The notes beneath the pieces are model-generated. The model did not search any database. It was given only the letters and a program-made list of their open reading frames with translations, and was not told the DNA's origin. Made by a program: the position numbers and the translations under genes. Positions 25,864 to 33,405 of a stretch of 64,000 nt of DNA are shown piece after piece. Source of the stretch: JBBRYB01 sp038238115 (GTDB lineage: Bacteria > Actinomycetota > Actinomycetes > Propionibacteriales > Nocardioidaceae); the NCBI GenBank assembly GCA_038238115.1, contig JBBRYB010000017.1, positions 1 through 64,000 of the forward strand, read 5' to 3'. Each line of letters begins with the position of its first letter. Position 1 is the stretch's first letter.

Positions 25864-27159
25864 TCAGGCCGCAGGTGCCATCGTGGAGAGCCCGTTGATG
25901 ACGCGGTCCACGGCGTCGCCGTCGCGCGGATCGGTCAGGTTGGCGAGCAGCTTGAGGGCGAAACGCATCAAGGTCGGCCTCGGCAGACCGTGTCGGGTGG
26001 CGAACTGCATCACCTGCGGGTGGCCGATCGCGGTGACGAAGACGCGGCCAAGGGTGTAGTAGCCGCCGTAGCGCTGGTCGAGGGCGCTGACGTAGCCGTG
26101 CAGGGCCCGCTCGTGGCCGGCGGACGTCGTACGGCTCATCGCCTGGGTAATCGCGTTGGCCGCCATCTCGCCGGACTCCATGGCGTAGGCGATGCCCTCC
26201 CCGTTGAATGGGTTCACCATGCCGCCGGCGTCTCCGACGAGAAGCATGCCGTTGGCGTAGTGCGGCTTGCGGTTGAAGCCCATCGGCAGCGCCGCCCCTC
26301 GCACCGGCGCCGTCCGGTTGTGTTCCCGGAACCCCCACTCCTGCGGCGTGTGGTCGAGCCACTTCGTGAGCAGCTGCTTGTAGTCGACGTTGCCGAAGGC
26401 CGAAGACGTGTTGAGGATGCCGAGGCCGACGTTGACAGTGCCGTCGCCCACTCCGAACATCCATCCATAGCCAGGAAGCAGGGCCCTCGAACCAGGCTCA
26501 CCGTCCCACAGTTCGAGCCACGACTCGAGCCAGTCGTCGTCGTGGCGGGGGCTCGTGTAGTAGGTGCGGACCGCGACCCCGAGGGGGCGGTCGTCGCGCC
26601 TCTGCAGACCCATCGCCAGGCTGAGACGGGTGGAGTTCCCGTCGGCGGCGATGACGACCGGGGCGCGGTAGGTCGCCTCGGCGCCGGCCTTGCGGCCGTC
26701 GTCATCGACCGGCTTCGCGGTGACCCCGACGACCCGGCCGGCGTCGTCGAGGACGGGTCCGGTGACGCTCGTGCGCTCGTGGAGCTGCGCTCCCGCCTTC
26801 TGCGCGTGCCGGACCAGGATCTCGTCGAAGTCGAGCCGTGTGCGCACGAGCCCGAAGCCGGGGTAGTGGGCCAGGTCCGGCCAGGGCAGCTCGAGGCGAT
26901 GGCCGCCGCCGACGATGCGCAGGCCCTGGTTCCTGATCCAGCCGGGCTCGTCGAGGTCGATGCCCATCGAGATGAGCTGTCGCACGGCGCGGGGGGTCAG
27001 CCCGTCGCCACAGACCTTCTCGCGCGGGAACGCGGTCTTCTCCAGCACCACGACGTCGACGCCGGCCTGGGCGAGATAGCTCGCGGCCGAGGCGCCTGCG
27101 GGTCCGGCTCCGACGATGATGACGTCGGCCTGCCGCTCGCTCGCGGTGGGCGCAGTCAT
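25864..27159 (-). CDS. menJ: Geranylgeranyl reductase family FAD protein (MenJ-like)
   Basis: 431 residues. The N-terminal FAD-binding motif GAGPAGASAASYLA (about 17-30) and REKVCGDGLTPRAVRQL (about 46-62) define the geranylgeranyl reductase family. GDAGGMVNPFNGEGIAYAMESG (flavin-contact region, near 310) is also present. In mycobacteria the homologue MenJ saturates one isoprene unit of menaquinone; that role is inferred here from its place directly upstream of nuoA and among men genes. The ATG at 27159 has no strong ribosome binding site. The promoter probably lies in the 456-bp region upstream, where a GTGAA/TTCAC dyad and a tandem array sit. Confidence 0.9.
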   Translation of the reverse strand: MTAPTASERQADVIIVGAGPAGASAASYLAQAGVDVVVLEKTAFPREKVCGDGLTPRAVRQLISMGIDLDEPGWIRNQGLRIVGGGHRLELPWPDLAHYPGFGLVRTRLDFDEILVRHAQKAGAQLHERTSVTGPVLDDAGRVVGVTAKPVDDDGRKAGAEATYRAPVVIAADGNSTRLSLAMGLQRRDDRPLGVAVRTYYTSPRHDDDWLESWLELWDGEPGSRALLPGYGWMFGVGDGTVNVGLGILNTSSAFGNVDYKQLLTKWLDHTPQEWGFREHNRTAPVRGAALPMGFNRKPHYANGMLLVGDAGGMVNPFNGEGIAYAMESGEMAANAITQAMSRTTSAGHERALHGYVSALDQRYGGYYTLGRVFVTAIGHPQVMQFATRHGLPRPTLMRFALKLLANLTDPRDGDAVDRVINGLSTMAPAA

Positions 27160-27234
27160 GGGCGAGGGGTCCTTACGTCGTCTGACTCGTGTTCACAGCA
27201 ACATGTCGTCCGCCCGACGTACGCCGACACGCAA

Positions 27235-27248
27235 GTGAAAAGCTTCAC
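27235..27248. promoter_or_regulatory. Dyad upstream of menJ
   Basis: GTGAAAAGCTTCAC has 5-bp perfect arms (GTGAA/TTCAC) around four bases and lies 75 bp before the menJ start. It may be an operator or promoter element. Its spacing does not match a Rex site. Confidence 0.3.
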
Positions 27249-27302
27249 GAGCGGACTGACGTCGCCCAGTGTAGGTCGTCGCCGCAACACATCCGCCGTA
27301 GG

Positions 27303-27449
27303 GTCAGCTGATGCCGCCGAGGGGTCAGCCGGCTCCGCCAACAGGTCAGCCGGCTCCGCCAACAGGTCAGCAGGTTCCGCCAACAGGTCAGCAGGTTCCG
27401 GCAACAGGTCAGCAGGTTCCGGCAACGGGTCAGCTTGTCGGCCGAGGGC
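27303..27449. repeat. Seven-unit 21-bp tandem array
   Basis: Units start at 27303, 27324, 27345, 27366, 27387, 27408 and 27429. The five inner units are nearly identical (GTCAGC[C/A]GG[C/T]TCCG[C/G]CAACAG); the outer two are diverged. Variation moves stepwise along the array, as expected for slippage or unequal crossover. Confidence 0.9.
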
Positions 27450-27615
27450 TCAGTTCTCGGCGCGAGATGTGACTCTCGGCGCAGAGTCGATGAAATGGGG
27501 TAAATGCCCACGGTCCTCCGTTGAGGCGTTAGCCTTCGACTCCCGCTCATCGTGTGGATCCGCCCGTGGCCTCCCGCCCTGGCCATCGGTGGGCTGGTCA
27601 CGGCCGGAGGCGCAG

Positions 27616-29055
27616 ATGTCGAGCAGACCAGGTGGGGCAACCAGCGCGAGGAGTTGGCGCGTGGCGACGGGACTGTTGGCACCTGCCGCGGTTCTCGCGC
27701 TTGCCACGTCAGTCCTGGCAGCGCCAGTCGGCGCCGTACCCGCAACGATTGCGGCGGCAGCAACGGACGACTGGGGTCCGCCGGTGACCATCGTCGAAGA
27801 CGTGGGGACGGGCGGGTCTTCGGCCGCCTCGGGCGCGGGCTTCACATCGCGGGGTCGAGAGATTGTGCTGTATCAGTCCGGCAGCCAGCTGTTCGTCGCG
27901 ACGAGGCCTGCGGGTCGGCGGAACTGGAACGCGCCGGTCGCGTTGACTGCCCCAGCGGTGAGCTATCTCGAGGCGCCACGGCTGATGACCTGGGGTGACG
28001 GTCGCGCCACCGTGCTGTGGACGGTGGGCGCCGGTCGGGTGCGCATCTTCTACAAGGACATGGCAGCCAACGGCAGGTGGGGGCCGCGGCATCGGGTCGG
28101 GATTCCCACCCTGCCGACCATCTTCAGTCTGCAGTCCGTCCGCCACGAGAACGGCACGTTCGCTCTGGCGTGGACGCGGGGGGAGGGATACGGGGCCGAG
28201 GCGGCCGTGCGGTTCCCTGGCGAGCCATGGCGGATGACCGCGCAGCACCCGCTTGTCGACTCGCACCCGACGGGTGTCTTCGTCGACCGCCACGGCAGCG
28301 TCCACGTCGCTGTCTTCCAGGAGACGCCCGACAACAAGGCGCTCACGGCAGCAGTCCGCCGAAGCCGTGGCGTCTACGTCCTCGATGTCCGTCCCAACGG
28401 CAGCTGGGGCACACCCCACCGGGTCGGTCCGCCCGCAGGCATCTCCCTCCAGGACTACGGAAGGTACGGCTTCTCGGCCAACCACGACGGTGACGTCCTG
28501 CTCAGTTGGGGTGAATACCAGACGGACGGTCTCCACAACGTGCTGAGGGTCAGGCACGTCGGCGGCGGCTTCGGCCCGCGGCATGTCCTCTCCGCACAGC
28601 CGAGCAACGCCTTCGGCAACGGCGAGTTCCCCTTGTCCGCGATCACCCGGTCCGGTGGTGCGGTCATCGTCTACGGAGAAAGCATGTCCAAGGACGACTT
28701 CAGCCATCAGCTCTATCTGCAGCGCATGACCGCACGAGGCACGTGGCTGCCGCCACGGCTGATCACCCCTGCTCTCGGGAATTACTACTACCCCACCCGG
28801 CTCGCCGTGGACCCACGCGGCACCGCCTTGATCTCCTATACGCAAGTCGATGGCCAAGGCAACGAGATCGAGACCCGCGTGGTCCGTTGCGTCAAGGCGA
28901 TGCCGTGCCGGGCAAGCACAACCTTCAGCGACCTGCACCGGGACAGCCTGATCGCGCTGGGCCTGGATGGCCAAGGCCTGCTGGTCACCCGGCGGACAGG
29001 TACGCCGGCGACAGCCAGCGACCTGGTGTCGCGGCGGCTCGCTCCGCTTCCGTAG
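27616..29055 (+). CDS. Secreted protein with propeller-like W-G-P repeats
   Basis: 479 residues. The ATG at 27616 is preceded by GGAGG at 5-bp spacing, which decides the start although the frame is open much further upstream. A signal peptide (about 17-45, ending AVPATIAAAA) is clear. The mature part has six or more units ending in an aromatic-Gly/x-Pro step (WGPPVTI, WNAPVAL, WGPRHRV, WGTPHRV, FGPRHVL, WLPPRLI) spaced 45-60 residues apart, each followed by strands. This is the pattern of a beta-propeller of BNR/sialidase-like type. No catalytic residues or pathway could be identified. It lies on the plus strand inside an otherwise leftward menaquinone region. Confidence 0.85.
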   Translation: MSSRPGGATSARSWRVATGLLAPAAVLALATSVLAAPVGAVPATIAAAATDDWGPPVTIVEDVGTGGSSAASGAGFTSRGREIVLYQSGSQLFVATRPAGRRNWNAPVALTAPAVSYLEAPRLMTWGDGRATVLWTVGAGRVRIFYKDMAANGRWGPRHRVGIPTLPTIFSLQSVRHENGTFALAWTRGEGYGAEAAVRFPGEPWRMTAQHPLVDSHPTGVFVDRHGSVHVAVFQETPDNKALTAAVRRSRGVYVLDVRPNGSWGTPHRVGPPAGISLQDYGRYGFSANHDGDVLLSWGEYQTDGLHNVLRVRHVGGGFGPRHVLSAQPSNAFGNGEFPLSAITRSGGAVIVYGESMSKDDFSHQLYLQRMTARGTWLPPRLITPALGNYYYPTRLAVDPRGTALISYTQVDGQGNEIETRVVRCVKAMPCRASTTFSDLHRDSLIALGLDGQGLLVTRRTGTPATASDLVSRRLAPLP

Positions 29056-29056
29056 C

Positions 29057-29089
29057 GACAGGGCTCGAGCGACTCCAGGAGTCACTGTC
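29057..29089. terminator. Candidate bidirectional terminator hairpin
   Basis: Nested arms GACAG/CTGTC (29057-29061, 29085-29089) and GACTCC/GGAGTC (29071-29076, 29078-29083) fill the 32-bp gap between two converging genes. There is no T-tract, as is usual in this kind of DNA. Confidence 0.45.
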
Positions 29090-29513
29090 AGGCCATGCCG
29101 TAGGCGTTGGTGACGGTGAATCCGGCGACCAGGCGGTGGTCGGCGATCATCGCCCGGCGGTAGTCGTCCCAGTCGGGGTGGTCCTCCCCCCTGACCGAGC
29201 GGTAGAGCTCGACCAGCTCCGCCATGGCCGAGTCGTCCGGCGCCCGGGTCACCTCGGAAAGTTCGGCGTTCCCCTCCAGCACTGCGTAGGACCAGCCATC
29301 CGAGCTCGACACATGCAGTGAGGCCCGTGGGTCGCGGCGCAGGTTCTTGACCTTGGCGCGGTCGTCCGTTACGGAGATCCGCACGAGCCTGGTCTCGGCG
29401 CTGAAGTGGTAGTTGATGTTCGACAGCTGGGGACGGCCGTCACGCTTGAGCGTGGCGAGCACGCCGAGGTTGCGGTCGGCGGCGAGCCGGAGGAGTGCGG
29501 GAGCGAGGGTCAT
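29088..29513 (-). CDS. PPOX-class (pyridoxamine 5'-phosphate oxidase-like) protein
   Basis: 141 residues from the ATG at 29513; an ATG four codons earlier (29525) is possible. NLGVLATLKRDGRPQLSNI opens the split-barrel fold, and the core continues with RLVRISVTDDRAKVKNLRRD and the end HPDWDDYRRAMIADHRLV. This pattern matches the mycobacterial Rv1155/F420-binding group of small flavin/deazaflavin-dependent reductases. The cofactor (F420 or FMN) cannot be decided by eye. It is divergent from the VOC gene with only 70 bp between, where a 19-bp dyad lies. Confidence 0.88.
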   Translation of the reverse strand: MTLAPALLRLAADRNLGVLATLKRDGRPQLSNINYHFSAETRLVRISVTDDRAKVKNLRRDPRASLHVSSSDGWSYAVLEGNAELSEVTRAPDDSAMAELVELYRSVRGEDHPDWDDYRRAMIADHRLVAGFTVTNAYGMA

Positions 29514-29565
29514 GCCGACCAGCATCCGCCCCGGGCAGCACGCCGGCAAGGAGGCACCCGGGCTG

Positions 29566-29584
29566 TCGTGTCACGATGACACGA
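29566..29584. promoter_or_regulatory. Perfect 19-bp dyad in PPOX/VOC divergent gap
   Basis: TCGTGTCA, CGA, TGACACGA: 8-bp perfect arms around 3 bases. The right edge is the A of the VOC ATG at 29584, and the left edge is 53 bp from the PPOX start. A bound repressor could block both genes. No regulator gene is adjacent. Confidence 0.5.
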
Positions 29585-29952
29585 TGACGAGCCGATTCGC
29601 CGTCCTGGCTATCGACGCGCTCCGCCCGAGAGCCGTCGCCGACTTCTGGTGCGACGCCTTGGGATGGGACGTCGTGGAGGAGGCCGAAGGGGGAGTCAGC
29701 ATCGCGCCTCCGGGCCGGGACTGGCCCACGATCGACGTCATGCCCGTGCCGGAGGCCAAGACGGTCAAGAACCGGCTTCACCTCGATCTTCGAGCCGACG
29801 GTACGACGACCGAGGCCGAACTCGACCGGCTGCTGGCGCTCGGAGCTCGGCGCGTCGACGTGGGCCAGGCTCCCGACTCGACCTGGGTCGTGCTCGCCGA
29901 CCCGGAGGGCAACGAGTTCTGCCTGCTGTCCCGCTCCGTCCAAGACGTCTGA
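29584..29952 (+). CDS. VOC (glyoxalase-like) family protein
   Basis: 122 residues. A single glyoxalase-like domain with AVADFWCDALGWDVVEEAEGG (first betaalphabeta unit), NRLHLDLRAD in the middle and VVLADPEGNEFCLL at the end. The metal-ligand positions His in NRLHLD and Glu in GNEFCLL are kept. The substrate is unknown; the family includes dioxygenases, glyoxalases and resistance proteins. Start ATG at 29584; a slightly earlier ATG (29576) meets a stop after two codons. It has no clear ribosome binding site and may be leaderless. A dyad overlaps the start. Confidence 0.9.
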   Translation: MTSRFAVLAIDALRPRAVADFWCDALGWDVVEEAEGGVSIAPPGRDWPTIDVMPVPEAKTVKNRLHLDLRADGTTTEAELDRLLALGARRVDVGQAPDSTWVVLADPEGNEFCLLSRSVQDV

Positions 29953-30007
29953 GCGCACGGCGAGGGCGCGTGAGCAGAAGCGGCAAGCTGCCCGCCGGGG
30001 CTGGGTC

Positions 30008-30700
30008 TCAGCGATGGGCGCGGTGCAGCGCGACGATGCCCCCGGACAGGTTGCGGAAGCAGACATCGCGCCACCCGTTCTCGGCGATGATCGCGGCCAA
30101 CCGCTGCTGGTCGGGCCAGGCTTGGATCGACTCGGCGAGATAGACATAGGAGTCCGGGTTGGACGACACCGCCCTGGCCACTGGCGGCAACGCGCGCATC
30201 AGGTACTCGGCGTACACCTTGCGGAACGGGCCGAACGTCGGGTGGCTGAACTCGCACACGACCAGCCGGCCGCCGGGCTTGGTGACCCGTGCGGCCTCGG
30301 CGAGCGCCTGGGCGTGATCGGCCACGTTGCGAAGGCCGAAGGAGATCGTCACGGCCTCGAACGTGAGGTTGGCGAACGGCAACCGCGTGGCGTCGCCTGC
30401 CACGAAGGGCAGTCGCGGGTGCGTGCCCTTGCCGACCGAGAGCATGCCCATCGAGAAGTCGCAGGGTACGACCGTCGCGCCGACGACGGCGAGGAACGGC
30501 AGGCTGCTCGTCCCGGTACCGGCCGCGAGGTCGAGGATCCGGTCGCCGGGGCGCGCGTCGACGGCGGCCGTGACGGCACGACGCCACCGCCGGTCCTGGC
30601 CCATCGACAAGATGTCGTTGGTGACGTCGTACCGCCTCGCGACGCCGTCGAACATGGCGGCCACCTGGCGCGGCTGTTTGTCCAGACGTGCCCGGCTCAT
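30008..30700 (-). CDS. menG: Demethylmenaquinone methyltransferase
   Basis: 230 residues from ATG at 30700. The last step of menaquinone synthesis: SAM-dependent methylation of demethylmenaquinone. SAM motif LDLAAGTGTSSLP (about 60-72) and the UbiE/MenG signatures YDVTNDILSMGQDRRWRR (near 27-44) and TISFGLRNVADHAQALAE are all present. In relatives menG lies next to menJ and nuoA on the same strand. Here three genes (propeller protein, PPOX, VOC) intervene. It is divergent from menF with 53 bp between. Confidence 0.95.
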   Translation of the reverse strand: MSRARLDKQPRQVAAMFDGVARRYDVTNDILSMGQDRRWRRAVTAAVDARPGDRILDLAAGTGTSSLPFLAVVGATVVPCDFSMGMLSVGKGTHPRLPFVAGDATRLPFANLTFEAVTISFGLRNVADHAQALAEAARVTKPGGRLVVCEFSHPTFGPFRKVYAEYLMRALPPVARAVSSNPDSYVYLAESIQAWPDQQRLAAIIAENGWRDVCFRNLSGGIVALHRAHR

Positions 30701-30739
30701 GGCGACCAGCCTCGCACGTGGCGCCGACGGCTCAGGCTC

Positions 30740-30745
30740 TAGGCT
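30740..30745 (+). promoter_or_regulatory. Candidate -10 for menF
   Basis: TAGGCT fits TANNNT and ends 8 nt before the menF GTG, so the transcript may start at or beside the start codon. No Shine-Dalgarno is present in the 53-bp menG-menF gap. Confidence 0.4.
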
Positions 30746-30753
30746 GTCGAGTT

Positions 30754-32007
30754 GTGACGATCCTCGCCGCGAAGGCACCGGACGACGCACCCCTGGTCGC
30801 GCGCACGCTGGCCATCGACGATCCCGGCTCCCTCGTGGCGCTGCTTCCGGCCGACGGGCCCCTGTCGTGGTTGCACCGCGGTGACGGCCTGGTGGCATGG
30901 GGAGAGACGGCGCGCTTCAGCTCCTCGGGGCCATCGCGGTTCGTCGACAGCGAGCGGTGGTGGCGTGGTGTCGCCTCACACAGCGTCGTGCGCGACGGGG
31001 CCGACGTGCCGGGCAGTGGTCTTGTCGTCTTCGGCTCGTTCGCCTACGCCGACGGGACCGAGGAGTCGGTCCTCGTCGTCCCCTCCGTCGTTGTCGGTCG
31101 GCGCGGGGACACTGCCTGGGTGACGACGATCGGCCAAGGTTCGCTGTCGGCGGCCCCGGACGTGCGGGCTGCCGACGCACCGGCCGCGCCCCGAGGGGCG
31201 GTTTTCAGCGACGGCGCCCTGAGCGGTGCCGGGTGGGAGCTCGTCGTGGCCGACGCCGTCAGCCGGATCCGGCGCGGCGACCTCGACAAGGTCGTGCTGG
31301 CCAGGGACCTGGTCGTCGAGCTCGACGACCCGCTCGACGTCCGGGCTCCGCTGGCCCGGCTCGCCGAGAGGTACCCGTCGTGCTGGACGTTCCACGTCGA
31401 CGGCCTCTTCGGGGCTACCCCGGAGATGCTCGTACGGCGAGAGCGCGGTCTGGTGACAAGCCGCATCCTGGCCGGAACCATCCGGCGTACCGGCGACGAC
31501 GTACACGACCTGGCACTCGCCGCGACCCTCGCGCGCTCCTCCAAGGATCTGGAAGAGCACGAGTTCGCGGTGCGCTCGGTTGCCGAGGTGCTCGCACCGT
31601 ACTGCCTGAGCATGAACGTGCCCGAGAGCCCGTTCGTGCTGCACCTGCCCAACGTCATGCACCTGGCCACGGACGTGGCCGGCGTGCTCGACGACGGCAC
31701 GACGTCGCTCGGCCTCGCCGCTGCCCTTCACCCCAGTGCAGCGGTCGGCGGGACTCCCACCCGGGTCGCCGTCGACCTGATCGCCGAGATCGAGCAGATG
31801 GATCGCGGCCGTTACGCCGGCCCGGTGGGCTGGATGGACGCGCGGGGCGATGGCGAGTGGGGGATCGCGTTGCGATCGGCGCAGTACGCCGGCCGGCGGG
31901 TCAGGCTCTTCGCCGGCTGCGGAATCGTGGCCGACTCAGACCCGGCCGCTGAGCTGGCGGAGGCCGCCGCCAAGTTCGTCCCCGTGCGCGACGCCCTCTG
32001 CTCCTGA
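30754..32007 (+). CDS. menF: Isochorismate synthase
   Basis: 417 residues. Converts chorismate to isochorismate, the first committed menaquinone step. The chorismate-binding domain fills the C-terminal half, with VSRIRRGDLDKVVLARDL-like, HPSAAVGGTPTRVA (about 329-342) and GRYAGPVGWMDARGDGEW (about 353-370). The GTG at 30754 is chosen for family length and because TAGGCT lies just before it; residues before it lack family similarity. Its closest relatives include siderophore and salicylate enzymes, but the men genes around it favour MenF. Confidence 0.92.
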   Translation: MTILAAKAPDDAPLVARTLAIDDPGSLVALLPADGPLSWLHRGDGLVAWGETARFSSSGPSRFVDSERWWRGVASHSVVRDGADVPGSGLVVFGSFAYADGTEESVLVVPSVVVGRRGDTAWVTTIGQGSLSAAPDVRAADAPAAPRGAVFSDGALSGAGWELVVADAVSRIRRGDLDKVVLARDLVVELDDPLDVRAPLARLAERYPSCWTFHVDGLFGATPEMLVRRERGLVTSRILAGTIRRTGDDVHDLALAATLARSSKDLEEHEFAVRSVAEVLAPYCLSMNVPESPFVLHLPNVMHLATDVAGVLDDGTTSLGLAAALHPSAAVGGTPTRVAVDLIAEIEQMDRGRYAGPVGWMDARGDGEWGIALRSAQYAGRRVRLFAGCGIVADSDPAAELAEAAAKFVPVRDALCS

Positions 32008-32017
32008 ACCCCCACCC

Positions 32018-32058
32018 CGCCGAGGCGCCACCCACGGCCCGCATTCTGCGGCGTGTCA
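32018..32058 (+). repeat. Single copy of the dispersed 41-bp motif
   Basis: CGCCGAGGCGCC..GGCCC, 8 variable bases, CGGCGTGTCA matches the arms of the elements at 8882 and 33083 with the same spacing. It starts 11 bp after the menF stop. No clear inverted partner was found within the next 230 bp. Confidence 0.65.
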
Positions 32059-32236
32059 CGCCTGTTCGGCGATAAACACGGGCGCCGCGACGGTGGACAG
32101 ACCGATGGTGATGCCGAGCCCCGCCCGAGCCGCGTCGAGCCAGCCGACGGGTGCCTGTCTCGCGAGGTGTGGTGGCGGCTGCCTGGCTGCCGCTGACCCA
32201 ATGCCGCCGCGTCACCGGCGGGAAGGCATCTGCGCA

Positions 32237-32252
32237 TGGTTGAGTTCAACCA
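32237..32252. promoter_or_regulatory. Perfect 16-bp palindrome in front of nagB (GntR-type operator candidate)
   Basis: TGGTTGA GT TCAACCA has perfect 7-bp arms and lies 33 bp before the nagB GTG. TGGT...ACCA ends and a 16-bp size recall DasR/NagR-type GntR operators that control amino-sugar genes. The match is by shape, not by identity. Confidence 0.5.
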
Positions 32253-32285
32253 GCACCGTTGGCAGCAGCGGCCCGAGGAGGCCAG

Positions 32286-33074
32286 GTGGAAGTTGTGATC
32301 ATCGCGGGTCGAGCGGAGGGCGGGTCGCTCGTCGGCGGTGCGATCGAGGCGCTGTTGGCAGCTCGCCCAACCGCCGTACTAGGTCTAGCGACCGGCAGCT
32401 CACCACAACCTGTGTATGACGACTTGGTCACCCGGCACCAGGCCGGCACCGTGTCGCTGGGGCGTGCTCGGGGCTTCCAGCTGGACGAGTACGTCGGCCT
32501 GCCGCCTGACCATCCCGAGTCCTACCGCGCGGTGCTGGAGCGGGAGGTGACCGCCCGGCTGGACTTCTCGCCCGGGGCGGTCACAGGCCCCGAGGGCGGC
32601 GACCTCGATGACCTGCCGGCTGCCTGCACCCGCTACGAACAGGCGATCGCCGCGGCTGGCGGCGTCGACGTACAGCTGCTCGGCATCGGTGGTGACGGAC
32701 ACATCGGTTTCAACGAGCCGACGTCCTCCCTCGCGTCGCGGACTCGACTGAAGACGCTCACCGAACAGACCCGCCGGGACAACGCGCGTTTCTTCGACGG
32801 CGACGTGGACGCCGTACCGCGACACGTGCTCACGCAGGGCATCGGTACCGTGTTGGAGGCGCGTCATCTCGTGCTGCTGGCGTGGGGCGCCGGTAAGGCC
32901 GGCGCTGTGGCCCGCTGCGTCGAGGGCCCGGTCACCGCGATGGTGCCCGCATCAGCCCTGCAGCTGCATCCGCACGTCACGATCGTGGTAGACGAAGCGG
33001 CCGCCGCCGAGCTGACGTTGGCCGACTACTACCGCGCCACCTGGCAGGCCAAGCCGGCCTCGCAAGGCCTCTAG
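32286..33074 (+). CDS. nagB: Glucosamine-6-phosphate deaminase
   Basis: 262 residues, the usual family length. Converts glucosamine-6-phosphate to fructose-6-phosphate and ammonia. GLATGSSPQPVYDDL (about 34-48) is the phosphate-binding start. FQLDEYVGLPPDHPESY (about 65-81) holds the catalytic Asp. LGIGGDGHIGFNEP (about 128-141) holds the second catalytic group. GTG at 32286 follows GAGGAGG at 4 bp. No nagA, nagK or regulator gene is adjacent, so it stands alone. A perfect palindrome upstream suggests control by a GntR-type regulator encoded elsewhere. Confidence 0.95.
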   Translation: MEVVIIAGRAEGGSLVGGAIEALLAARPTAVLGLATGSSPQPVYDDLVTRHQAGTVSLGRARGFQLDEYVGLPPDHPESYRAVLEREVTARLDFSPGAVTGPEGGDLDDLPAACTRYEQAIAAAGGVDVQLLGIGGDGHIGFNEPTSSLASRTRLKTLTEQTRRDNARFFDGDVDAVPRHVLTQGIGTVLEARHLVLLAWGAGKAGAVARCVEGPVTAMVPASALQLHPHVTIVVDEAAAAELTLADYYRATWQAKPASQGL

Positions 33075-33405
33075 CCCCCCACCGCCGAGACGCCACTAAA
33101 GGCCCACGTCTGGCGGCGTGTCGCGGGGGAGATCTTGCTGGACATCGGCCGAAGCGCGGCGCCCAGACGCTGAACCGGTGCCGAGATGACGAGGCAGAGC
33201 AGCCCGACGTGACGTCTCGGCTCCTGGACGCTGCTTGGGCGCGTCCGACACGCCGGGAAAAGCGGGCCTTTGGGGACGCCTCGGCAGGAGGTGGGGAGGG
33301 AGGGGTAGGGCGGGGTGGACGTTGAGCCTGCCGGTTGGTCGGAGGCTCTGTGGTTCTCCACGGCGAGGAGCCCGCGTGGGCATGTCCGACGGCGACGAAC
33401 TACCG
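33075..33405. other. Convergent intergenic region filled by repeat element
   Basis: 331 bp between the nagB stop and the AraC-DinB stop. Most of it is the 204-bp inverted-pair element at 33083-33286. The remaining 120 bp shows nothing recognisable. Confidence 0.6.
33083..33286. repeat. MITE-like element: inverted pair of 41-bp motifs (copy 2)
   Basis: Left arm 33083-33123, right arm 33246-33286 on the other strand, 31 of 41 positions equal. The 8-base spacer before CGGCGTGTCG is kept. The interior has GCCCAGACGCTGAACCG at 33161-33177, matching 8966-8981 of copy 1. The two full elements differ by 34 bp, mostly in the interior. It is non-coding and sits between convergent genes. Confidence 0.75.

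Larger units (their letters stand above)
27160..27615. other. Divergent intergenic region with dyad and 21-bp array
   Basis: 456 bp between menJ and the secreted propeller-like gene. It holds a 14-bp dyad at 27235-27248 and a seven-unit 21-bp array at 27303-27449. It also has two CTCGGCGC copies near 27456-27485. The array keeps reading frames open on both strands, but no start with a ribosome binding site uses them. Confidence 0.6.

Noticed and set aside
27235..27248. Rex site in front of menJ
   Set aside because: The GTGAA/TTCAC arms are separated by four bases instead of six, and the outer TT/AA bases are not kept.
27303..27449. CRISPR array
   Set aside because: Repeats are directly adjacent with no unique spacers, and no cas genes are present.
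25702..27615. Long plus-strand frame open upstream of the propeller gene, including the 21-bp array as heptads
   Set aside because: It runs antisense to menJ, and the real gene has a ribosome binding site and signal peptide at 27616.
27616..29952. Genomic island by recent transfer between menG and menJ
   Set aside because: There is no integrase, transposase, tRNA or direct repeat at the ends, and base composition looks like the surroundings by eye.
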